The position numbers and the translations under genes are program-made. Shown here piece by piece: positions 34,731-46,654 of a stretch of 64,000 bases of DNA (positions are counted from its first letter, which is position 1; each line of letters starts with the position of its first letter). Where the stretch lies: contig NW_019029011.1 of NCBI RefSeq assembly GCF_002105155.1, forward strand, positions 248,001 to 312,000, given 5' to 3'. The notes under the pieces were generated by a model. That model made no database searches. It was not told the origin of the DNA and saw nothing but the letters and a program-made list of their open reading frames with translations. This stretch comes from Lobosporangium transversale (lineage: Eukaryota; Mortierellomycota; Mortierellomycetes; Mortierellales; Mortierellaceae).

Positions 34731-35529
34731 TAAGAAGATATGTCATTTCCCTGCCACGTCGCTACTGCATCCCATAATATGAAGAAATAGGAAAGACAAG
34801 ATCAGCGATCCCCTTTTTTTTTATGCGATCGCTCTTCTTCAGCTCCCTGAGCGCCACTAATACATGGAATCCGCATGAACATGGCAGTCGCCTGTGACAA
34901 TGGCATTAGACATAACATGGCGATTAACCAATAATCCCAATGAACATCCTTCGCCCCCTTGAGCTTTACGACCTAAATCGCTTTCTACGAACCTGTTGTC
35001 TCTGACTGCGCCGTTGGAGCCGTAATTAGACAAAATGGTTGACAATTTTGACGAAAGAGTACGAAAAATCAGTTTTTTTTTGGCACATTACAGGCTCCCC
35101 TTAATCATAATAAACTTGCACAAACACAAATTCATATAATATCCGAAACTTCATGTGGGGTCAAAAGAGAGCGTCCCTATTTCAGTATATACTATCGTTA
35201 CTCACATCCTTCACGCAGTGCACATCCCTGGGCGTGTTTTCCCTCAGGTGCTAATGTGCGCTTGGTGAAAGGGGCAGGTGTTACGCTTTGACTGAGAAAA
35301 ATGATCTAAAATAAAATGACGGGTATTTTTGCCCGTGTGATCGTAGCAAGTCAAAACAAATTTCTGCTCAGCCACATCGCTTTTCTTTTTTATTTCACAC
35401 CATTCAGTGTGTTACACTCATTATACATACCCTCCATTCCTGCACTTGTAAAAGCAACGACAATTGGTTTCATTAAAATCTAGTTGTATACCCAACATTC
35501 CCGGCTTGAGGCACTTCTAAAAAAAAAAT
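34731..35529. other. divergent intergenic region RTC4/RPC7
   Basis: An 800-bp region between divergent starts. A 62-codon minus-strand frame (34857-35045) resembles nothing I know. Promoters for both neighbours presumably lie here, but I see no clear TATA or other box. Confidence 0.4.
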
Positions 35530-36753
35530 ATGTCACGAGGTGGAGGACGTGGAGGACGTGGCGGAGGACGTGGAGGCGGCCGCAGTGGACCAAACATTCA
35601 AATGTTTGGACCTGACGCTATCCATCCAACATTCAACAATCCAGGAGAAACATATCCCGTATGGTTTTTTATTTATTCACCACTATTCAAATTTAACCTG
35701 AAAAACTCCTGCTGACAAGATTTGTTGATGGGATGATCAATTCTAGGATATAGTTCTGCCTGTTGCCAAGGAAACTACGGACAGGGAGATAGAGATGTTT
35801 ATGAAAATGAAGAAACTGAAAGATATTTACTATTCAAGTTCATATTATCTCACGGAACCTCGGAAACCCAGTGGTAAAGCGACAACAGTAAAAGAAAAAA
35901 AGGGTTTAGGTAACCATTGGAATGATGTAGTGTTCTAAATTATGGATTGTGTTGATTTATTGTTAGCAATTGTCAGATACACGGATCGATACCATGAAGA
36001 TATGGCTGCAACGCGACCAAAGCTAGAAACTATCAAGTCAAGTATGTATCTGCTTCTGTATGGATGGTCGATATTAATTAAAATGATTTAATCTTAATGA
36101 GTCAAAGACAATTACCATCTTGAATAAGAAATGCCAACTTCAGAATGGCTGGAAAAAGGACACAATTTCTTCTCTTATATAAGTCAATTGTAGTAGGGAT
36201 TGAAGTTTCGGACAATGGCGGAGCTTACTGTTTCTTGCAAACGATGTATCCTTTTCCTTCATTTTTTTTTTTTTTTTTTTTTTGTGGATATCATGAACAA
36301 AGTAATGCGCACCTCATGCTTTCCTTTCGATGTTTATTTTTACATTATTTAGATAAAGCATTCTTCCCAGATGAGCTTCATTCTATTCTAGACCCGAAAG
36401 CCGTTAGAAGTAAGCATTGGCAAATATACTGGTTTGCTTAGATATCGCGGTATAGGAGATTAATATATTTTCTTTTTGGACCGAAATATTTTGTTTTTTC
36501 TTCAATAGAACGCAAGACTGTACGGAGGAATATCGATCTTAGTAAATTGGGCGAGGACATCGATGAAGGCGAAGAAGAAATTGATCCAGAAACTGGGCTA
36601 GCAAAGAAAAGCACAGAAGAAGACGAAGAGGTTGAGGATGAAGAATATGAGGATGATGAGGATGCAGAAGAAAATGATTACGTGGAGACATATTTTGACA
36701 ATGGAGAAAATGATATCGACCTTGACGGAGATGAAGATGCTGTAGAATACTAG
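35530..36753 (+). CDS. RPC31: RNA polymerase III subunit RPC7 (Rpc31)
   Basis: Subunit of the RPC3-RPC6-RPC7 subcomplex that helps Pol III initiate at tRNA, 5S and U6 genes in the nucleus. Exons: 35530-35658, 35747-35873, 35967-36041, 36353-36409, 36509-36753; 210 aa. The N-terminus is an RGG-type run (MSRGGGRGGRGGG), then the conserved DIVLPVAKETTDREIEMF segment, YTDRY, FFPDELHSILDPK and KTVRRNIDL. The tail is the typical acidic Asp/Glu-rich end (EDIDEGEEEIDPE to the C-terminus). Intron 3 (36042-36352, with a T-tract of about 24) is long and could hide a small exon, though the family alignment does not require one. It converges on ELOF1. Confidence 0.88.
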
Positions 36754-37058
36754 AAGAACAAAAGCATTTAAAGCAAATTGACGTACCTTAACATGGAGAA
36801 ATCAGCTATTAATAATACAACAATATGAAATGGTCCTTATCGTCAATCGTCATCATGTCTACATATTGGATATTTTTATTTGTTGTGGGATATTTTACAA
36901 AAAAAGGATGATAACCATTTAACATAGTTTTCGAATCCATACACATAAAAGACGCTATGGAAACAAATGAGTAGGATGATCATCAAAGGATGAGTTGAGA
37001 ATCAAACATAAAAATCTTTGCACTTTCAATATTGTCTCTCTTGTTCCTACAAGTCTTC
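36754..37058. other. convergent spacer RPC7/ELOF1
   Basis: 305 bp between two stop codons, AT-rich, no gene. It holds the 3' ends of both transcripts. Confidence 0.5.
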
Positions 37059-37853
37059 TTAGTCATCATCGTTGTCAAAACGGTCATAGGGCTTGCTTCT
37101 CCGAGGCCTGTCATCATCCCTGTCATCCCTATCTCTTCCCCTCTCCCTTTCCCTTTCCCTTTCCCGATTGCGGTCCTGTGCTGCTGTCTTAGCTGCCTTT
37201 CCAGCGGCATTTACAGCCTCACAAGCGTCGATCCAGTCATGATAAACATCGACAGCATGGCTTAAATCTAGAAGATCCAAGTTTTAGTGGGAAAGACACA
37301 AAAAGAGATTTTAGTTTTTTTATTGTTATTATTTTTATTTAATCAAGTCAAAATCAACCCATGTTATGAAACAGCCACCAGATCAAAAAAGTTTGACACT
37401 GCTTATATGTCGCCATTGATACTGTCCAACAGCTTTCACAGAGTGCCGCATAATACTGATATCCGTATCCATGCTCTAAAAAAAAAGAAAAAAGAAATGG
37501 TTCCTGCATGCACTTACAATTGATAGCACAGGAATAGTTAACCCCACACATACGGCACTGAAGATGGCCGACTTTCTGGTCGAAATCGCTAATTGATTCA
37601 AATTGATGGAGAGGCAATAATGACAGAAGTTAGACAATTCATAGATCGCATAGATCTATGGGCTTTTGATCCAAAATTATCTTTTTTTTTTTTATTGTTA
37701 TTGTTGTTTCTGAATATGAGAGGAAAGGAAAATAAAGCCTTACAGCTTGCAATTGATGGATTTTTCGTGGAAGCAAGCGACACAATCGAATTGACTGTCT
37801 AGCACTTTCTTAACCTTTGCCTGGGGCTTGCGAGCGCTCTTTCTTTTACCCAT
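37059..37853 (-). CDS. ELF1: transcription elongation factor ELOF1/Elf1
   Basis: Small zinc protein that binds RNA polymerase II near the DNA entry site and aids elongation and transcription-coupled repair. Exons on the minus strand: 37744-37853, 37518-37588, 37059-37267; 129 aa. The conserved basic start MGKRKSARKP, the zinc cysteines CVAC and CRMC, and VDVYHDWIDACEA are all present. The core matches the usual 83-aa protein. Beyond it is a tail of about 45 residues: an Ala/Lys helix, then Arg/Glu/Asp repeats (RERERERERGRDRDDRDDD). Such charged tails occur in some fungal Elf1 proteins. Divergent from MIP1 with 326 bp between starts. Confidence 0.92.
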
Positions 37854-38179
37854 AACAGAAGATTACTGTCGTTAATATTATGATTGAGTAGATAATAGAG
37901 CTAAATGTAAGGATAGAATACGGTTTAAATAATATGCTGCTTCTATTAAACAAGGAATATTACAAAAAAAAAAGAATATGATGGGTAATGGGTAATGGGT
38001 AATGGTTTGTTGAACATTGAGCGAAGCACAACATTTATACATTTATTAATTCACCGTGCACGTGACAAAATTTTAATCAATTTTGTTGTTGTTTTCTTTC
38101 TGTTTCAATGGAGCCTTTGGTCATTGTCTCCTCTTATCCTCCTGCAACACACAGTTATTCCTAATTATATTGTGCTGCC
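37854..38179. promoter_or_regulatory. shared upstream region of ELOF1 and MIP1
   Basis: 326 bp between divergent start codons, the only place for both promoters. Contains an A run at about 37962-37971 and three to four GGGTAAT direct repeats at 37981-38004. No TATA box is obvious. Confidence 0.4.
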
Positions 38180-41100
38180 ATGGCCCAGCACATGGTCCCT
38201 CGGCAATCCTGGCGCTGCTCAGTGCCGGTGCGAACCTTTAGTTGCCACTCTACTCCACTAGTCACTCGCCCTTGTTCCCGCACTAGCACTTTTTTATCAC
38301 AGGCAGCCACAATACCGGTGACCACACCCTCAACTAAAGTACTTTGGACCTCTTCCTGTATTAAAGCACGCCATCATACTCTACCCCCCTCCTATGGTTT
38401 AATCCACAGTAGACTTCTCTCCACTTCAGGATCAATCCCCGAACCTCGTCGTAAGTATATTTTTTTCCTTTTTTTTTTTTTTTTTTTTTTTTTGTCTTTT
38501 CACTGAGGCCTGGGGATAGAGTGCTAGAATGAATTTGTGTGACTCAACAGTTCATAACAACAACGATGACATTAATAAAACATTATAGCTCTTAGGAAGA
38601 ACAAAGTTGATGTGCAGATGCTACATCCGGAACTGCACAGTAAAGTATTTCCATTTATTGGTCCCTCCTCGACTGTTAACGCCACTAAATCTGCAAATAA
38701 TTCAGAAACAGCAGTAGAAAATACTACCGATCCAACTCCCGAAATGATTCAATGTGCTATCACACACTTGAAGAAGCAGAACTTATGGGGCAAGGAGCCC
38801 ATCCTCGTCCCTGATATAGCTTTCGACCTCCCAGAGTTACGAGGCAAAACTATTGAGGATCATTTCTATAACATTGGGGTTTTTGACTCAGCTACGTATA
38901 AGGAAATGGCCCTCCAATTTGCGCAGTCATCTATTCCTCCGTTGCCAAAACAATGGGACATGCGAGCGGGCTGGACTCGCTACGGTGAAGATGGCTCCAT
39001 CAAACAAGTTGAATACCCAAGGGAAAGAATACTGACGTTCGATGTTGAAACCGTCCCTGGATTGAGCAAATACCCTGTCTTAGCCACTGCCGTCTCTTCT
39101 GAGGCGTGGTATGGATGGGTGTCACCTTGGATCATCAACCCTACCCTTAATGATGGTCTTCAAAATGATTGCCATTTAATTTCATTTGGCCCAAATCGAA
39201 ACATGAAAGGAGAAGAGAAAATATTAGTCGGTCATAATGTCGGATACGATCGAGCACGTGTACTAGAAGAATATTGCATGGAACAGAATGGAATACGGTA
39301 TCTGGACACGATGAGCCTGCATGTTGCGGTCTCTGGACTCTGCACTCAACAAAGACCCAGCTGGCTCAAGTACAGCAAGGCGATTGAGCGAGACGATGAA
39401 GCCTATGTTCACGCATGCAAGGATACAACAGGGAAATATTTTGACGTCAGCTCTGTCAACAGTTTAGCACAGGTTGCCAAGTTCCATTGCGATATTAAAA
39501 TGGACAAGGCCACCAGAAATATCTTGATGGAAGCAACGGATATAAGTCTTGTCCAAGAGAATTTCCAGGCTCTGATGGAATACTGTGGAAATGATGTGAT
39601 TGCAACCCATGCAGTCTACCGACAGACTTTGCCCAAATACTTTCAGACTTGTCCTCATCCAGTATCGTTTGCAGGGATATTGCAGATGGGATCATCCTTT
39701 CTTACCGTAAATGAAGGGTGGACTGCCTATATAGCGCGATGCAATAAAATGTATAGCGATATGGCGAAGAGTGTCGAATCTAAGCTTTTGATGCTGGCAG
39801 AAAAGGCGGTGGAAAACTTTGAGAAGGATCCGGAGCTTTATGCATCAGACCCTTGGTTAAGTCAGCTGGATTGGAACAAACCTCAGCGTGTGTGGTTTGA
39901 GGGCAAGCTTCGAGCGAACGGCAAGGGCTATCTCAAAGGACAGGAACCGCGTTGGAAATGTCGAGCAAAGCTATTGACGGACAAACCAGAGTGGTATCGC
40001 GCACTTTGGAGCCCTGAAGAACAAAGGGTTAAGCTTTCAACACGTCAAAGGGTAGCACCGCTACTGTTGAAATTGCAGTGGAAAGGCTATCCTTTAGTCC
40101 ATTCCACATTGCATGGATGGACCTTCCGTGTGCCCATAGATGATCAAGGCTTTGTTACCAAGACTGAAGCACTTGTCTTTCCAGCTGAGAACGAGGCAGG
40201 GCATCAATCTAGTATCGATCCTACAAAGTATCGCTATTATCGGGTACCACACAATGGTGGTGAGGGCATGAATGTCGGAAATCCATTGAGTAAGGGTTTC
40301 ATGTCTTACTTTGAGGACAATGTCCTAGGCTCATATGCAGCTGAAGGCGAATCGTCTGATGATGGAAGTGGACAACTTGCTAAGCAAGCATTAGATATGA
40401 ATGCCCAGTGCGCTTATTGGGTAAGCTCGCGGGAGCGTATTGAAGATCAATTTGTCGTTTGGGACAAAGGTCAAGGCGGATTGGGTGATAGAATGAGATT
40501 ACCTGATCGTGGAGAAGGTCTCAAGAATGGTATCATTCTTCCTCAAATTATTACCATGGGTACGGTGACAAGGCGTGCAGTGGAAAAGACCTGGATGACA
40601 GCAAGCAATGCAAAGAAAAACCGTATAGGATCAGAGCTCAAGTCAATGGTACAAGCCCCTAAGGGCTACAAGATTGTAGGAGCTGACGTTGATTCAGAAG
40701 AGCTTTGGATTTCAAGTTTGATGGGCGATGCACAGCTCAAAATGCATGGTGCGACTGCTCTTGGCTGGATGACTCTGCAAGGAACTAAGTCTGCGGAAAC
40801 AGACTTACATTCCAAGACAGCACAGATTCTAGGCATTTCTCGTGATCAAGCCAAGGTCTTTAACTACGGTCGTATCTATGGAGCGGGTGTCAAATTTGCA
40901 GCTCGACTCATGCAACAGTTCAACACGACCATCGAAGCGGCGGAAGCAAAGCAAAGAGCTATCAATCTGTATGCTGCTACGAAGGGAATTAAGGAGCAGA
41001 AAGCAATCGATTATGAATTGGTAACAGATCGTCCTTTCTGGCATGGTGGCTCGGAGAGTTATATGTTCAACAGTTTGGAAAGGACGGCAACCGCAGAAGA

Positions 41101-42573
41101 CCCCAGAACCCCAGCCTTGAGCTGTGGTATCACGGACGCACTGAAGCCTAAGTACACTGAGAGCCAATTCATGACATCGCGCGTCAATTGGGTGGTACAA
41201 TCTTCAGGCGTGGATTATCTTCATATGTTACTGGTATCGATGAATTATTTGATCCGGAAGTATGATATCAAAGCGCGATTCATGCTCTGTGTACATGATG
41301 AAGTTCGTTACATGGTCAAAGAAGAAGATACTGCCAGAGCCACGCTCGCTTTGCAGATTAGTAACCTTTGGACGCGTGCCATGTTTTCTTACAAGTTGGG
41401 AATCCATGATCTTCCACAGGTATGAAGATGAGCAAAAAAAAAAAAAAAAAAAAAAACCCTGCGAAATGCGATACCCAACCATTCCATTCTAAACTGATAT
41501 TCTTGTTTTGATAGTCTGTGGCATTCTTTTCATCTGTAGATGTTGATCATGTGTTCCGCAAAGAAGTCAACATGGATTGTATCACTCCCACTCAACAGAT
41601 TCCCATTGCGCACGGCCACAGTCTGACGATCGAGGGCGTTTTAGCTCTGACTGATGGGGGGAAGCTTGGCCCTGTTGTGGAAGGATTCAGAGATGCAGGA
41701 GAAGATCCAATCCCATCTGAGCTTCGGACAATAGGGAAGCGCCAAAAGGTCCAAGCTTCAAAAGCGATCTATGAGGATTCTAGGAACTCTGTTTCACAGG
41801 AACTTAATTTTGGTAAAAGGATGTTTCTTGAAGCACAATCTATGTCTACGCTGTCAGAGATCAAGGAGGCCATCAAGCAAAAAAAGACTCAAGCAGAAAC
41901 TGCTCTAAAGGCTAAAAGGGAAGCCGAACTGAGGGCAGCATCTGGTACAGGTAACTACGACGAAGGAAGCACAAATGGTCCATTCATTCGCGTATCAAAA
42001 ACTAAGGCCGCCGCAACTCCAAGGCGGCGAGTATCAACTATCCCTCGATCTGTCCACTTTGGACCTATGGTCTCTGGCTCATGGGGCATAAAAACTGAAC
42101 AGATACCGCCGACCACATGTGAGGAAGCAACATCAGTAGAAATAATAAATGGATCAACAAAGAGCCCATTCGAACCCAGGGTGTGCAAAGACCACCATTC
42201 GAGTCCTGTTGAGCGATCTCATTCAGGTATTGATACACATTCGGGAAAGAAAACAAAAGTATGTGACCTTTTAGACTTTGAGCAGGATGATCAGCCTGCA
42301 GATGATTTGCTTCGTCACTTTGCACCGTCTTATGTCTCAAGCACTACAAATGCATACAGAAAGCCGATGAAGCTTCCTATACATGAACGACGTGTGATCA
42401 TGGAGCGGCAGGCAGCTAAGGATAAGAAGGTTGACACAACAATGGCTGCAAGTTCCCTGTCATCTGAAGGGTTCCTCCAATTTGGAGCGCGTTCCGTCAC
42501 GAGTATTGTCCCGCCATCTTCTGCAGGGGAGTCAATCTTCCGTACATTTTCTTCTCAAGCTCGACGGAAGTAA
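38180..42573 (+). CDS. MIP1: mitochondrial DNA polymerase gamma
   Basis: Family A polymerase that replicates mitochondrial DNA. Exons: 38180-38450, 38589-41419, 41515-42573; 1,386 aa. The N-terminal 90 residues are rich in Arg/Ser/Thr without acidic clusters, as expected of a mitochondrial presequence. Exonuclease motifs: Exo I Asp242-x-Glu244 (TFDVETVPG), Exo II GHNVGYDRAR from 305, Exo III YCGNDVIATHAVY. Polymerase motifs: A DVDSEELW from 790, B RDQAKVFNYGRIYGAG, C HDE 993-995. All expected catalytic residues are present. About 390 residues follow motif C. They start with conserved polymerase sequence and end in a low-complexity extension, comparable to the C-terminal extension of yeast Mip1. 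Converges on the BBOX-like gene. Confidence 0.95.
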
Positions 42574-42857
42574 CTTTCTGCATTTTTTTTTTCCTCTGCA
42601 TCAATTTTGTTTTTATTATTCTTTTGTGTAAATTCACTTGTACTATTCATGCATTTTTTTATGATTGTTATTTTTACCCATGTGCATCATGTATAGCATG
42701 CTTGTCTCTGTAGTAATAAAAAATCTTTTCTTAACATTTTCTAACACGCCTTGATACTCTAATGGATCTTGTCTAATATTCTGTGTGTACATCAATTTTT
42801 TTTTTTTTTTTTTTTTAACGTATGTTTGTGGGAGCGAATGCATGATGTTGGATTGCT
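42574..42857. other. convergent spacer MIP1/BBOX
   Basis: 284 bp with T-rich sequence, including a T run of about 19 at 42797-42816. No gene. Confidence 0.5.
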
Positions 42858-43444
42858 TCAAAACTTTCCTTCCTCCTTAGCGGCCATGACTGTTCTGTAT
42901 TTATCCTTGAACATATCCAAATCGACGTAACAGCCTTTCAGATGCCTGCTTCCTTTGGAAGGATCGAAGGCGGTTCTGGCATGCAACACACGGCGATTCG
43001 CAAAGACCATGCATTCGCCAGGTCGCATCGTGTGTCGGAATTGCAGATCGGGTTGCTCAATATAACTAGCAAAACGTTTCAGAGCCCTGTAGAAAGTAGC
43101 CATTTGCTCAGCAGGCAATTCAAGAGGACCCTGGAAAGGAGGAGAGTAATTGACAGTAAGGGAATCATTCAAAGGATCGACTACAATGGTAGTTCGGTTG
43201 TAATGAAGATGATGATCTGCATTACGATAGTGAAAAGTGTTGGGGATCTTTGTGAGGATCTCATAGTCCTCTGGATATTCCTTCTTTAAAAGCTCAACAG
43301 CCTTGAAGGAGTCCATGAAGATACTGGTCCCTCCAGGGACACTGTTCTCAAGACTGTGGAGCAATTGAAGGCCTGGTGGGGCTTCCAAGTACCTATGAAA
43401 AACGGATGATAGGAGATATATTAGTAATTATAATAATTTTTTTC

Positions 43445-43481
<37 letters not shown>

Positions 43482-44486
43482 TTTACTGCTTTCGCTAAAG
43501 GCTTTTGTAACTTACAAGAGGTCCATGTGAAGGCCAAGGTTGAGGTTTGTGTAAGCAACATTCTTGGCATTAGGCACGCTTTTGACATCCCAAGTTCTGC
43601 CGTAGAATGTATGTCTCAAATGTCCAATTCTTTCTGCTGCAGTTGCAACCTCATCATCCTTAGTGGGCATACCCTTTAGAAAAAACAAACCATAGTCCTG
43701 TAGATGTCTTAGTCCCTTGTATAGGCCCTCTGGCGTATTCATGTACTCTTCATAGTTCAACCAAAGGACTTTCTCCTCCATCATTTTCTTGTCCCATAAA
43801 ATAGGTTTATGATTCATGCGTGTTGTTGCTCGGTGCTCTGTTGGCGTTCCGCCATAGGATCCCAGGATCATATCCCAGGGGTATAGTGATTTATGGCCAG
43901 GTTGAGCCTTTGCAGGCTCTTCCCAATCACCTACATCATCCAATCCTTTGGACCATGTCACCTCCAACCCTTCTGGAAGGACTCTATGGGAAGCAGGAGC
44001 CATATCCAGGGGGACTTGAGAAGATGCATGCAGCTTTTGACGGGTAGAGGGGTGAATACATTCAGGGCAAGGGCAATTGTCACGAAGCCAAATCGGGTTC
44101 AGAGTTGTTGTGAATTGTCGAGGACGATGAAAAGCCGATCCCTGGGGCGGTGTGATGGTGATATTGGAGGTTGAGTTGGCAGTCAAGTCAACCTTGGGCA
44201 AGACATCTAAAGAATTAGTGGAGAACGAAGACTCGAACCGGACTGGACTACTGTGAATAGCTCGGATACCATTGAAAGCAACATTATGGGAAAAGACCTT
44301 AGAGCAAAAGGAGGAAAAGAGTTTCAAGTAAGGATAAGAGGAAAAAAAAAAAATAAAAAAAAAATAAAAGAAAAGTGAGCAAGCAATGTCATTTATACAT
44401 ACGGCTGATCGGACAGAAGCATTGGAAGTACCAATAGGGATACTGCACATCGCTCTTGCAGCGCGGGTAAGTGAATGTCTCAACAT
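42858..44486 (-). CDS. BBOX1: gamma-butyrobetaine dioxygenase-like enzyme
   Basis: Fe(II)/2-oxoglutarate dioxygenase of the carnitine-synthesis family. Exons on the minus strand: 44403-44486, 43516-44297, 42858-43392; 466 aa. The N-terminal zinc module has LRDNCPCPECIHPSTRQKL. The jelly-roll core has the iron ligands His285 and Asp287 (GLHMDLLYLEAPPG) and distal His426 (RRVLHAR), with Arg438 (SRHLKGCY) placed to bind 2-oxoglutarate. The first 60 residues are Arg/Ser-rich and acid-poor (MLRHSLTRAARAM), so a mitochondrial presequence is likely. Members of this family also include trimethyllysine hydroxylase. Sequence around the active site favours the butyrobetaine branch, but substrate is inferred. 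The start is the ATG that opens the presequence and splices in frame. Confidence 0.82.
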
Positions 44487-44512
44487 GACGGGACAAAGAA
44501 TAATGAGGAAAA

Positions 44513-44573
44513 TAAAATGAAAATGAAAATGAAAATGAAAATGAAAATGAAAATGAAAATGAAAATGAAAATG
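44513..44573. repeat. AAAATG hexanucleotide run
   Basis: Ten tandem copies of a hexamer, CATTTT on the gene strand, about 28 bp upstream of the BBOX-like start codon. The His/Phe-repeat frame across it is only a translation of the repeat. Confidence 0.9.
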
Positions 44574-44730
44574 AGAGGTACACGAGACAGTCGGAAAAAG
44601 TGTTTGTGCAACCTGTCTCTTGATCAAATTGACTGCATATTTTTATTGCGCTAATTCTTCTATTTTCATTTACTCACACCTACACATATTTATTACTTTT
44701 ATTCATATTGATACGACTCGGCTACTTGTC

Positions 44731-46050
44731 TTAACGTCTTGGTCGTTCTCTAACAACCATCTTATTGGGATGTTTCCTTGTCTTGCCTCCTTTGGAAAGA
44801 GTTCCCCAGGGACTCCTTGGGTGCTTTCCACCTATTGTTTCGTGATGTTATTCCACCAAATAAACAATCATTTAATATCCCTTAATACAAAGTATTCATT
44901 ATTTTTCTTTGTTCAACACACTTTAATGAGTCATCGAGTCTCTTACCCTTAGTCTTTCCCTTTCCTCCTCCATGTGGATGGTCGCATGCGTTCTGTGCAA
45001 CACCACTGTATACAAGAACATTATTAGTAGAGAGCAAAAAGAATAGCTGTCAGTTCAGTTTCGCTTGCATATTCACGAAAACAAAATGGAGTTTTAATAA
45101 AAAAAAAAAGTAGATACGCACCGAACAGTAGGACGAATACCCAACCAGCGGCTACGACCAGCCTTTCCGAGACTTTCATGCATGTTTCCAGGGTTAGAGA
45201 CAACTCCAATAGTGGCACAGACGTCGACAGGAAACTTGCGCACTTCACCGCTGGACAGACGGATAATAGCATGTCCCTTCTCTCCCGTCGACAATAACTG
45301 AGCATAGGTTCCGGCTGCACGAGCAACCTGAGCAGGGCCATTGCGTCTCATTCCAATTGCATGAATAATGGTTCCAGTAGGAATGCGGCTCAGAGGTAAG
45401 CAATTGCCCTTATCAATGGGCAAGGTTGTTGTAATCCCGTTCTTGGGTTGACTCCACGTTGATTTGTCCAAGAAAGAATAGATAACCGAGCCAGGCTGTA
45501 AGTCATGAGGTGCCAAGATGTAAGACTGACGGCCCGTGACCTGATGCTTTAACAAAGCAATCCATGCTGTCCTGCCAGGGTCATATTCCAAACGCTCTAC
45601 TAGTTGAGGCCCAGGCTCACTGCGGTACCAATCCATGATACGTAGACGACGTTTGTGTCCACCGCCACGATGGCGTACCGTGATACGACCCATGTTGTTT
45701 CTGCCTGCAGTCGAGCGTTTTGCGATCGTTAGTGCACGCACAGGCTTTCCCTTCCATAGATGATCGCGAGGCACACGTTTGAGCCAACGACGGCCTGGTG
45801 ATGATGGTGTATAAGTCTTGAACTGAGGTGTTGACGAAGTGGTAGTGGTACTAGTCACAGCTGTAGCATAGGTACGGTGAGCAGCGGTAGGTGTAGCCTT
45901 GGTGAATACAGTTGCTGTGCTCCTGAATGCCCTGAATGTAATGCCGGAAATATGTCCATGAGTGAGTGCAGGCGCAGAGGTAATAATCCTAGCAACACTA
46001 GCTACAGAAGCAGTAGGGCGCCATAAGGACCGAGCAATCCCAGTGAGCAT
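44731..46050 (-). CDS. MRPL2: mitochondrial ribosomal protein uL2m
   Basis: Large-subunit protein uL2 of the mitochondrial ribosome (yeast Rml2), close to the peptidyl-transferase centre. Exons on the minus strand: 45122-46050, 44947-45005, 44731-44831; 362 aa. The first 70 residues form a Ser/Thr/Ala/Arg-rich presequence. The core has KRSTAGRNNMGRITVRHRGGGHKRR (positions about 45640-45720), the GSVIYSF and PTGTIIHAIG strands, the conserved NPGNMHESLGKAGRSRWLG and, split over the last exons, DHPHGGGKGK with the histidine region important for peptidyl transfer, then HPRSPWGTLSKGGKTR. The first donor is GTGCGT, a weaker form, but the joins restore the family sequence exactly. Confidence 0.92.
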
Positions 46051-46622
46051 GGCGTCTATATTTTTCTTAGTCCTGTTAGCCTAATGGTAAAGAATGAAAA
46101 GAGGACAAGCCAAATTAGAGAGCATTCAACACGCAACACGCAATACGGAGAGGACAAAGGGTTTGTTTACTTTCGATCTGAAAGCCACTCTTATTGTCAT
46201 ATTATCACGTGAGCGTAGAAAAAGAATGCCACGTTTGACGCGTAACTGCGATCGCATCAGTTCTTTTAAACTTAGCTTTTCTCTTACACTTTAACATACT
46301 GATACAAACACGGGTTTAGAATGACAGAAACTCTCATGGAGGCGCCTCACCGAACTTGGCTAGACGTTCAGCTAGCAGCTCCTAGCAGGAGGCCTTTTGA
46401 AAGCTGACTTTGTTTCTGTCTTTAGTCAGGTGCTAAGCTGGTAGCCATCTATGTCATGCACAGTTAACACTTGATGTATCGTTTCTTATGTAGGAATATG
46501 AGAACTTTCGATGACATAGAAAAAGAGCTATGTACTGCTTATACATTTCATTTTATAACCCATGCTGTCATCAATCTACTAGAATGGTAAATACATTGTC
46601 AACTTCAATGCTAGACCCTTGC

Positions 46623-46654
<32 letters not shown>

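Noticed and set aside
44389-44627. His/Phe repeat peptide as an upstream extension of the BBOX-like protein
   Set aside because: It translates the AAAATG hexamer; the ATG at 44486 begins a good presequence and splices in frame.
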